Positions 55,801 through 64,000 of a stretch of DNA of 64,000 nucleotides are shown in pieces (within the stretch, counting starts at the first letter, position 1; each line of letters opens with the position of its first letter). The translations under genes and the position numbers were made by a program. The notes beneath the pieces were generated by a model. It worked only from the letters and a program-made list of their open reading frames with translations, was not told the DNA's origin and ran no database searches. The stretch covers positions 33,326 through 97,325 of the forward strand of contig NW_003314449.1 of assembly GCF_000143415.4 (NCBI RefSeq), read 5' to 3'. Source of the DNA: Selaginella moellendorffii. Lineage: Eukaryota; Streptophyta; Lycopodiopsida; Selaginellales; Selaginellaceae.

Positions 55801-57662
55801 CGCAAGTTTGAATTAGGTGTGTTCTAGACGAGATTATTTAGTAAGGGTTAAATTTGGCTTTTCCTTGAAAAGTGATTCGGTCGTGGACTATGCTAGCCTT
55901 ACAAGTGAAAGAGTTAGTGATTGATGAATCCTTGTTAGATTTGAGTTGGGATATATCAGTCATTGATGATTCTTCTTGTGCTTGTTATGAAGTGAGTTAC
56001 ATCATGCTATAGATGGATTCATAAAGGATTGTTTCGTGATCACTTGTTGAGCATAACTTCATTGTGTTTGGCTTTTGGATTAATGCAAATATGCTTTTCA
56101 TTAAGTTTTGCATTATGAAGTTTAGCTTATGGAAGTGTTGAAGAGGATATTATGGGTTGTATCATGATTTTTTCTTTAGTATTGAAGTTGGTTTATACGA
56201 AACTCGTGATTATTGTTACGCAAGACTTAGCTATAGGCTTCTTAAAACTTTTAGTTCTTTGAGTTTTATGCTCATTGTTCCATTTGTTAGAAGTTTTTGG
56301 GGAAGGCATTTTGGTTTATTAGCTTCGATGTTAAAGTTGGCTTTTGCATTTAGCAATCATTGGTGATGATTGACTATCATTTAGGATAGTTAATTGTCCT
56401 TGTTAAGGGTTTTGCTTGATTATTGTTGGTATACAATAATTTGCCGTTCTTCAGGATGGTAGATTCTTTCTTCAATGATGATTATGCATCTCTTCATTGA
56501 TGGGATGATTAATGTTCTTTCATAATAATTAGTTGTACTCTTTGATGGATTATAGCTTTTTGTAAGATTACATATTCTTTGTGGTTTGCTCTAGATTGGT
56601 CTTTTGGGTTTGAGACACCACTAGGATGTTGCTGACATTTTGGTTCCTTGGTATTGTTGACTATGATCTATTTAGATTGGTTTGTACGATAGTTAGCATG
56701 AACGAGTGTTTGTTGGTTTTGCCACACTCATTCTGTTCTATTGATTATTGCTCGAGTTAGTTCTAATAGATTGGGATGTTATTTCCTTTGGATGATACAT
56801 TTGTGAGCATTTTGCTTACTAGTCGATGATATTTTGTGTTTTTTGAGTTCTCTTTCATAAGTGGTTTAGCATTTTCTCAGTCTACAACCTTTGGTAGTTA
56901 AGTTTTCTCATTGAGTTTACTTGATGATATACTTACTATTAAATTTTGTTGGATGGTGAATGCTATATTTTTCAATTATGATGATCTTAGTGGTTCTTAT
57001 ACTATAATACTTGTTTATTGGATGATAACTTACTTGGAATACTTTTGTATTCTAATCTAAGATATATTCACTGATAGTTAAGTTTTTAAGATATCATTGT
57101 CTTTGACTTTGATATTGTCTATCTATTGATCTTTGAGTTTGGGCCAATATATGTAAACTGGCTTCAGCACTTCATGTGCATGGTGAAATCTTTAGTCATA
57201 AGGTAGTTGTTGTTGACTAATCACATCACCCGCCTCTCTATCGATATTCCTCATTCCGTTTTAAAGGGGTGACCGTGTAAACAACTCTAATTGCCTGTTT
57301 ACAGTAGTCTATCTAAACCTTATCGACGGATTTGGTTTCTTTACTCAGGAAGGTTGGGGCCTCTGGCTTCTCTCTCTATGTCCATGTAGGTAGGGGCATA
57401 TCACACTTTTATAAGCTAAGTGACACCTAGAGCAGCAAAGGTGGTTAACTTCGTTGGTCATTTCCTTGTCGGCAATGGCCGAAAGGTGTCTAAGTTGATA
57501 CCACATCTGCATTAAACAAAGAGGTTACTTTAACTCATTTAAGTTGGTGCATTTCTCACATAGTGTGATCATCGTGATCTTTTTCTAGAGTTGTTTCCTT
57601 GCAAGTGGTCTAGACTGGAGTATGCATCGACGAGGACGTCAATCTTTCCTAAGGGAGGAGAG
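52826..57662 (+). mobile_element. Non-coding LARD-like internal region, copy 2
   Basis: Begins with the primer-site variant TTTGGTATTAGAG and ends with the polypurine tract AAGGGAGGAGAG directly before the LTR start TGTCGC at 57663. This gives a full LTR-internal-LTR layout without gag or pol. The 111-codon frame at 53848-54183 has no family features and is interrupted in copy 1, so I do not call it a gene. Confidence 0.75.
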
Positions 57663-58088
57663 TGTCGCAAATGTGACTTTAGGTATCAAAAGTTATCATG
57701 CCCTTTGTGTTAATCTCATTTTAGTCTCAAATGCTATTTATGGAAAGTGTCTAGATTCATTTACAGAATGTAGAGATTGTCTTGAACACAATGGTGTTTG
57801 TCCCGTGTCCAAATTCGCAATCTAGAGACATCCCATATTTAGTAAGTTTTGAGCTTATCCCAAAGACTACCTCCTAATATTAAGGGAGGCTTGGGGTGAA
57901 AGCCTAAAGCGTGTGTTCCTCAAGGGGGGGGTTCCAAATGTATAGCAGGGATAGTGGGTAGGTCAGGCATGGCTGACCATCCTGAGGCATAGTCTAGCTC
58001 CTAATTCCTTGTTCTACATTTGGCTTGGGTCTAAACCCAAGTTCTATTCCATGCTAGCTGGTGGAGTACCCATATCCTTGCGTTAGGC
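57663..58088 (+). mobile_element. 3' LTR of the LARD-like element (family C), interrupted
   Basis: TGTCGCAAATGTGACTTTAG, then the same order of words as the other family-C LTRs with a deletion near 57700. It is cut at 58089 by the next element at GCGTTAGGC. Confidence 0.8.
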
Positions 58089-58475
58089 TGTCAGGAATCC
58101 CCCAATTCTTGCCACGTTCTTGACTCTCGCCGGATTCCTGACTTGCAGACCACATTCCTGACTCTCGAGACACTTCCCTATTCCTGACTCTCGAGACACT
58201 TCCCTAGTCCTGACTCTCGAAACACTTCTTGATTCCTGACTCTCGAGCCACATTCCTGATGATGATGTGGCGCCTCCTCGACCTCAGCTATATTTAGGCC
58301 GTCCTCGATCCAAGAGTGGTGGAGCTTCATCAACCTATAGTATATATAGGTTAGCCTTGTTCCATTTCTCCACAATCTGAATCAACGCTAGTCTAAGGCC
58401 TCTTCTTTGTTTCCACTAGCTTTTCTCTTTGTCTTTTTGCATTTTCCAGTCTTGATCTTGTCAGGGGTCTTGACA
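58089..58475 (+). mobile_element. 5' LTR of a Tf1/sushi-type Ty3 element
   Basis: TGTCAGGAATCCC to GGTCTTGACA, 387 bp. It contains a tandem TTCCTGACTCTCGAG repeat (58155-58255), a TATA box TATATATA (58341-58348) and CACAATCTGAATCAA (58371-58385), 30 bp downstream of the TATA box, where transcription would start. Confidence 0.8.
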
Positions 58476-58492
58476 GTTTGATTCAGATTGTG
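58341..58492 (+). promoter_or_regulatory. Promoter and self-priming primer site of the Tf1/sushi-type element
   Basis: The 15 bases at 58371-58385 are the exact reverse complement of 58478-58492 (TTGATTCAGATTGTG), which lies just after the LTR where the primer site belongs. In Tf1/sushi elements the transcript 5' end folds back onto the primer site to prime reverse transcription instead of a tRNA. TATA position, start and complementarity all fit that mechanism. Confidence 0.75.
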
Positions 58493-58575
58493 CTTTTTCG
58501 TTTTTTGATTTAGCTCGTTTTGATTGTTTGATTACCTTTGCCTTTTTTTCCCCCTTTTTTCCTTTCTTCTTGCCA

Positions 58576-59547
58576 ATGGAGTCTCCAAGCCATCCTGATT
58601 TCTTTGCTGAAGTCCTTGCAAAAATCCAGTCTGAGAATACCGAGCTGAAGGCGACCCTTCTTCGCATGCAGCAGGAGCTTGCTTCACTTTCGGGTCAAGG
58701 ATCCAGCAAAGTTCCTGAACCGAAGGTGAGCTTCCTGGCGAAATTTTCAGGCAAGCATTCGGAGCTTCGCGGATTCCTGAACCAGATGGAGTTGATCTTC
58801 GCACTTCAACATCGGCGGTACCCTACTCCCGAGTCTCAAATCTACGCGATTGGGACGTTGCTCGAAGGTGCAGCTTTGTCATGGTTTTCTCCTCTTTTGG
58901 AGAACAGCATGAAAGGGGTTGTGGTTCCAGAACTGATGGATCTTCAATTGTTCAAAGAGAAGCTCAAAGCATGTTTTGGCGAGACAGATCGGGTTTGGGC
59001 TGCTACCACAAAGATGAGACGTCTCTCTCAGGGGTCTCGTCCTACCTCGATCTACGCTGCAGAGTTCCAACTCCTTGCTTTGGACACTCAGTGGGATGAG
59101 CAGGCCCTGATTGACCAATTTCGTTTCGGCCTCAACAACGGTGTCAAGGATTTGTTGCTCACCATGGAGGATCCCAAGGACCTGTCGGATGCCATCAACA
59201 CAGCTGTTCAATGTGACAATCGTCTCTTTGAATGTCGTCAGGAAAGTCGCCGTGCCGCTGTTTTTCCGTCCCAGACTCAGGAATCCCAGCTTGAGTCTTC
59301 GGGGCATACTCCTGAACCTACTGCTCTGGTTCCGATGGATATTTCTGGTACTCCCCAACTCATTAGAGGGAAGTTGAGTCCTGCTGAGAAGCAACGTTGA
59401 ATATCTCATAATCTTTGCCTCTATTGTGCTGATCCTAATCACAAAGCAGCTGTATGTCCCAAGAAGCCTCCTCGACTGCTCGAGTTCACTCTACCTCAAA
59501 GTCCACCTCTATTGCAGTCGGGAAACGACCCTATCCAAACAGAGTAG
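58576..59547 (+). CDS. Gag of the Tf1/sushi-type Ty3 element (one nonsense codon)
   Basis: ATG 58576 (MESPSHPDFFAEVLAKI) follows a C/T-rich leader. Gag core: VSFLAKFSGKHSELRGFLNQ, PESQIYAIGTLLEGAALSWF, FKEKLKACFGETD, FQLLALDTQWDEQALIDQFR. TGA at 59398-59400 interrupts where CGA (Arg) is likely. In the same frame a zinc knuckle CLYCADPNHKAAVCP (CX2CX4HX4C) follows at 59416-59461. Protease continues in the -1 frame from about 59460. Confidence 0.8.
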
Positions 59548-60446
59548 GAGCTGTCTGTTTGGACTCCCCGAATAAAAATCACTTTTCTTCTTTATCAAGC
59601 TCCTCACCACCTTTCATCAAAGCCACCACCAATCCCTGCAACTTCCGCGTCCCATGTCTCCTTTCTTTCACCGGACAATCAGGACTCAAGGCTCTGGCGT
59701 TACTGGACTCGGGTGCAACTTCCTGCTTTATGGACACGGACTTTGCTACCCGACATCACGTTCCTCTTTCTCCTACCATACGGGATTTGAGGGTTGAAGG
59801 CATCGGCGGGCATTTTGTGTCTCCATCTTCTGGACTTAGGGAAACGTTGCCTGTTCGAGTACACATCGGGTCCACCGTCACCGATATCACCTTCAACATC
59901 ATCAACAGCAAGTCCTCCTCTATGGTGCTCGGTCTTCCTTGGTTCCAACTACATCAGCCTCAAATCTGTTGGAAGGAATTACAGCTCATCTTTCCCACGG
60001 CTTCCCCTACTGTTCATCGAGTCCGAATCAGGAAAAGTTCCCTAAACTCAAATCGGGGTTCTGTTCCTGACTCTATAAAGTTTTCACCCTCTTCTTTTTC
60101 CTCTCTTCCATCTTACACTGGACTGTATCCTTGTCTCATCATTCCATTTAGTCGTACGCCTCCTCCTATCTCCACAATCACTATGAAAGAACTCCTTCAT
60201 GAAGAACCTCTTTTTCTTTTTGCTTTGCATGTTTTTCCTGTCAGTCTTCCTGAGAAGTATCATGATTTTGGGGATGTGTTTGACAAGAAAAAAGCTAGTG
60301 TACTACCTGTTCATCGGCCTTATGATTGTCCCATTGATTTACAGGAAGGAGCGTCACCTCCGTGGGGGCCTATCTACGGGTTATCCCCGTCCGAGCTTAA
60401 GGCCCTCAAAGAGTACGTGGATGAGAACCTTGCCTCGGGTGCTATG
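59548..60446 (+). pseudogene. Protease and start of RT, Tf1/sushi-type Ty3 element (truncated)
   Basis: Protease: ALLDSGATSCFMDTDFATRH (active-site DSG), LGLPWFQLHQPQICW. RT start: HDFGDVFDKKKASVLPVHRP, YDCPIDLQEGASPPWGPIYG. The element is cut at 60447, before the catalytic RT motifs, by a family-C primer-site region. Frame is -1 relative to gag, with the overlap at about 59454-59547. Confidence 0.8.
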
Positions 60447-61018
60447 GTGATTTACATTTGGTATCAGAGGATGAGTTTTGGCGAATACTATCCAATGAGA
60501 TTGGGCAACTAGTCTTGTTGCATACGGAGGGATAAAAATGATGATCCAAGTGGGTACACGTTTGGGTGCTAAGACTTCACATTCGTTCCTTGGGTAGGGA
60601 TTTTGGTTACCTATTATGTGAGCTTGCTCTTGTGCTCATAGGATGGATTGAGATATTCCATTAGCACAAGTTTGCACTTGGGCTCATGAGTGACCCGTAT
60701 TAGCAACTCAAGGTTACACTTTGAGTTGGCAAGATTAATGTTAGCCTATCATTGGTTCTATGAGTGTTTCCAAGTACCATGAGTGAAAATAAACCTTCCC
60801 TAGGTTTGCTATAAGTGGCAAATAAGCTGGTTTGTAGCTATTTAATAGGACACTAATGGATCCTTCTTAGTCATGATTATGAGTGGATCAATCAAGACTA
60901 TAGGGATTAGTCTATTGGTTCAAATAGTTATTGCTGTGCTCTCTTATAAACTTTTCTTGGATTAGACTAAAGGCAGTGCAAATGCAAGCTTGAGGTTTAG
61001 TCAAAGATGAGACCGAAA
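60447..61018 (+). mobile_element. LARD-like (family-C) 5' internal fragment
   Basis: TTTGGTATCAGAGGATGAG and following leader match 52826-53400 and 48752-49320. It ends at GACCGAAAAG, where a family-A LTR begins. Confidence 0.75.
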
Positions 61019-61199
61019 AGGGTATATTAAGATATGTTAAGGTAAGGAATTTAACCTACCCTAGGACTCACAGTGGAGTGGCAACACAGTGGAGCTTTTG
61101 AGGTAGCTCAGGGGTGGTTAGTTGGTGAAAAACCTCAATAGGTGGCATAGTATAATCTAGGGAAACTAAATCTTTGTTCTTTTACACTAGATCATAACA
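61019..61199 (+). mobile_element. Family-A LTR, 5' truncated
   Basis: Ends AGATCATAACA, followed by TGGTATCAAAG. It aligns with 33930-34110. Confidence 0.75.
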
Positions 61200-61213
61200 T
61201 TGGTATCAAAGGA

Positions 61214-62078
61214 GTTGGTTGCAATGGCCAACCAAGTTGAATGCTAGAATCTTATTATCAATGGTGGTGCTGATGATGATGCCAAAAGAGTTGTGAAGGT
61301 TTTGACCATTCAAGATGTTGTTCATGAGTTGCAAGCCCTTAATCAAAATTAGCAAGATAAGAGATGCATAGCATGATAGATACTATATATGAGTGTCTTG
61401 AGGCACTTGAGGTTGGCCATGGTGGCACTCCAAGTAGATAAATCATCTCAAGATTCCAACATTTTCTAGTGATGGTAGAGGGGACGAGTGTCTTTCTTGG
61501 CTAGCTAATGTGAAGAAGTTCTTGGTTGCTAGAAGAACTCTAGATACAAAGGTTTTAGTGGCTATTCCAATGGGTTTATATGGTGTGTGTCTTTGGTGGT
61601 GGAAGTGACTTAAGGAGTCTTTTATTGTGGATAAGAAAGCACTAATGTCTACCATAGATGAGTTTGAGGCTGCTTTCCATTTATGTTTTGCTCATCACTA
61701 CGACGTGGAGAATGCTTACACAAAACTTTGACATTTCCAGCAACAGAAAGTGACACTTGGGTACTAGATCAGAATAAATCCTACGTTATTAATAGCCTTT
61801 ATAGTGAATGCATGCGACAACATTTGCATGAGGAGCTCTTTGATAAGGCTCGTCGACTTGACAATGATAAACACAAATCTCACAAGCATTCGAGGAGTTC
61901 TTCTGTCAAGAATCATTCTGATGATTGCCGTGGATACAAAGATGGTCACAAGCTGAAGTCTATGGTGGCTACTTTAGATGCAAAGGGGTCAAAAAAGCAA
62001 AAATTCTTTGTGAAGAATTATAGACAGGGTTGTTGTCATTGCAACGAGCTTGGACACTACAAAGCTAATTGTCCATAG
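61214..62078 (+). pseudogene. Ty3 gag of a family-A element with zinc knuckle
   Basis: Diverged copy of the gag at 34135-35006 with several stops and frameshifts (words LTIQDVVHELQALNQN, LRHLHEELFDKARRLD). It ends with the CCHC zinc knuckle CCHCNELGHYKANCP at 62033-62078. Confidence 0.75.
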
Positions 62079-62289
62079 CTAAAGAATAAGCAACAGGGGA
62101 AAAAGAATGGCCAATCTTCTACTAACTGTAAGTCAGATACTAAAAAGTTGTAAATTTTGTAGCGTGAGGATGACAGGGATGACCATTCCAGTTAGAGGAA
62201 GAGGCTTTCAATTGTTTCTTGTCAACTCAATTGTATGTGGAATAAAATGGAGCTCAAAAACACTTGTGAATCAGCTTTAATGTTGGAGA

Positions 62290-63743
62290 GCGTGTTCTGT
62301 GGCTGTCCAATGTAGATTTTACTGGCTAGGGAGAGTGATGACAACTTTGTTTTGGCAAAGTTTATTGAGTATGGCTTGGTAACACAAGGAGTTCTTCCAT
62401 AAAGGGTGGAAGGTGTAACTACCTCTGCTTAGCATTTCGATGCTTGTATAAAGGGGCTAAAATTATTGGTTGGCAAAACCACACTTGTGGAAAACTTTTA
62501 TCTCACAGATATCTATTATATGGATTTTATTCATTGCATACCATAGTTAGTAAAGGTGGATTTGAAGATAAAGTGGAGTATTAAACATGTCTTGCTAAAG
62601 TATGGTGGTATTAAAGATGGTGTGGTTTGAAAAGGGAATTTACCTTCAAATGATTATGCTCTATGTTACATCTTTGAAGTGGGCTTGTCGTAATGGTAAA
62701 GCACTTTCAAGTTATTATTTATTTATGACCTGGGGGACCAAGGCATGTATGGGGCAGAAGCAATAGTACAAAGTTTTTTAATGTTTTTCCATCTGAACTT
62801 CCTCATATGTTACTTCCATTATGAGGTGGAATAGAGAATGGGATTATATTGGAGCCAAGGACATGGCCAATTTACCAATATCAATTCTGATTAAGTTATG
62901 TAGAGGAGCAAGATGTTCAACGACAAATCAAAAAGTTACTTGAGTTTGAATTTCTTTAACCAAGTAAGTTTTCATTTAGTGTTCCAGTCTTGCTCGTGAA
63001 GGACAGTTTAATGCAAATATGTATTGACTACTATGCCTTAAACAAGAAGACAGTGAACAATAAGATGCCAATGCCGCAAAAGGATAATATCTTAAATAAG
63101 CTTAGTGAAGCATGAGTGTTTACCAAAATTGATCTGAGGAGTGGATATCTTTAGATTGCAATAGATAATGCATCTATGGATGGCATTCAATACGAGCTTT
63201 AGGCATTTTGAGTTTACAGTTATGCCATTTAGTTTAACAAATGCACCAGCCATATTTACTTGGTTGATAACAGAGGTATTTAGGTGTTATCTTCATGAGT
63301 TTGTAGAGATTTTCTTGAATGATATTTTTGTTTTTAGCAAGAATATCGAGGAGCATAAGGTGCATTTGCACAAAGTTCTTTTGTTATTATGCAACAGTAA
63401 ACTTTATGTGAAGAAGAGTAAATGTGAATTTACAAAATTGGAGATGGAATATCTAGGTCATATTGTGAATCTAAAAGTGTAAAGACAAATCCAAGGAAGG
63501 AGGCTATAGTGGAGAACTAGCTTACACCAACTTCAATGGCCGAATTATGCAACTTCCGTGGTATAGTTAGTTATTACCAACATTTTCTGGACAAGTTTGT
63601 GGAGGTGGCTATTCCTTTGACACGGTTCTTGTGTAAAAACTATCCATTTGAGTGGAAGAAGCCACATGAGGATAGTTTTGTGGCATTGAAACGATTGGTA
63701 AGTGAGGCTTTAGTGTGTGCAAGATACTTAATTTCCTATTCCA
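62290..63743 (+). pseudogene. Ty3 protease-RT-RNase H start, family-A element
   Basis: 62430-62640 gives LLVGKTTLVENFYLTDI and following protease end, related to 11640-11881. RT at 62940-63480: QICIDYYALNKKTVNNKMPM, FTKIDLRSGYL, FTVMPFSLTNAPAIF, FVEIFLNDIFVFSKNIEEHK (YxDD replaced by LNDI), LGHIVNLKV. 63536-63757: AELCNFRGIVSYYQHF and KPHEDSFVALKRLVSEAL. Stops throughout. Confidence 0.8.
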
Positions 63744-64000
63744 CTATAGTCACTTAACCACACCTTTGATCATTTGGAGGAGTTTCACTCACAACCTTCA
63801 TAAGTTCTATTCCAAACTTAAAACTTACTAGCCCCAAGAATGGCATCCATACCACTCAACCTTTGCACTTGGTCCAAGTGCTCTACGTGTCTGATCCCAT
63901 GACCAACACTCAAAGTTACCACCGACATATCAGCCTGTTACACTAAGGCCATGCCCATTCACCTTTGCCACATTAGTGGTCTAACACCACTTACATCACA
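63744..64000 (-). mobile_element. Family-D LTR, 3' part, inverted (runs off the window)
   Basis: Reverse complement of about 24232-24480 (words GTCACTTAACCACACC, CACTTGGTCCAAGTGCTC). It continues beyond base 64000. Confidence 0.75.

Overview
The window reads as a retroelement-dominated, heterochromatin-like stretch of a land-plant genome. Evidence for a plant: TTTAGGG telomere-type units in two promoters, initiator-tRNA-Met type primer sites (TGGTATCAGAG), Ty3 chromoviruses with chromodomains, an L1-type LINE and a solo LTR carrying 5S rRNA sequence (the Cassandra type, known from vascular plants). Together with DUF7869-type and tnp2-like genes this suggests a seed-free vascular plant such as a fern; that is inference. 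No ordinary housekeeping gene, tRNA gene or rRNA gene was found. LTR family letters (A to E) are local names.

Bases 1-24675 hold the most unusual content: two copies of one large DNA transposon facing each other (1-10517 on +, 13231-24675 inverted), with a third, truncated copy at 35007-37246. All share a terminal sequence starting AAGCTCTATTTCG. Joining the left end (35007) to the right end (10517) gives an element of about 12-13 kb with 24-bp inverted termini. It carries (i) a DUF7869-type protein of about 1022 aa, the candidate transposase, on one strand; and divergently (ii) a multi-exon gene for a ParB/sulfiredoxin-fold protein with a DNA-methylase-like C-terminus, followed by K/R-rich and acidic linkers and (iii) an FCP1/NIF-type HAD phosphatase domain, either fused or a separate gene. 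Scattered through the element, in introns, 5' regions and even exons, are about forty copies of a 22-24 bp palindrome (half-site AATGGCRTG, core NGGCCN). I did not see it elsewhere in the window. A ParB-like protein inside an element full of identical palindromes suggests a self-encoded site-recognition system. It is the best candidate here for an undescribed system.

Bases 10518-13230 (between the inverted copies) hold Ty3 debris and a full inverted LTR of family C. The right transposon copy is broken by a perfect 1.83-kb solo LTR (family D). Bases 24676-35006 are stacked Ty3 chromovirus remains, with two spliceosomal-looking introns in the integrase/chromodomain part, a Cassandra-like solo LTR, and a family-A LTR plus gag into which transposon copy 3 inserted. 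Bases 37247-42722 hold a family-E LTR, two Ty3 3' ends, a LINE fragment and a family-D LTR. Bases 42723-48060 carry a decayed tnp2-like transposase gene split by a chimeric 1.9-kb LTR element (44242-46167) with intact 5-bp target duplications. Bases 48466-58088 are two tandem copies of a non-coding LARD-like element with family-C LTRs. Bases 58089-60446 are a Tf1/sushi-type Ty3 element with a self-priming primer site. The end holds another family-A element (61019-63743) and an inverted family-D LTR that runs off the window.

Nearly every coding region is damaged, often by C-to-T type nonsense changes, as expected for old methylated repeats. The 1022-aa DUF7869 ORF at the left edge is the only long mobile-element gene that looks intact.
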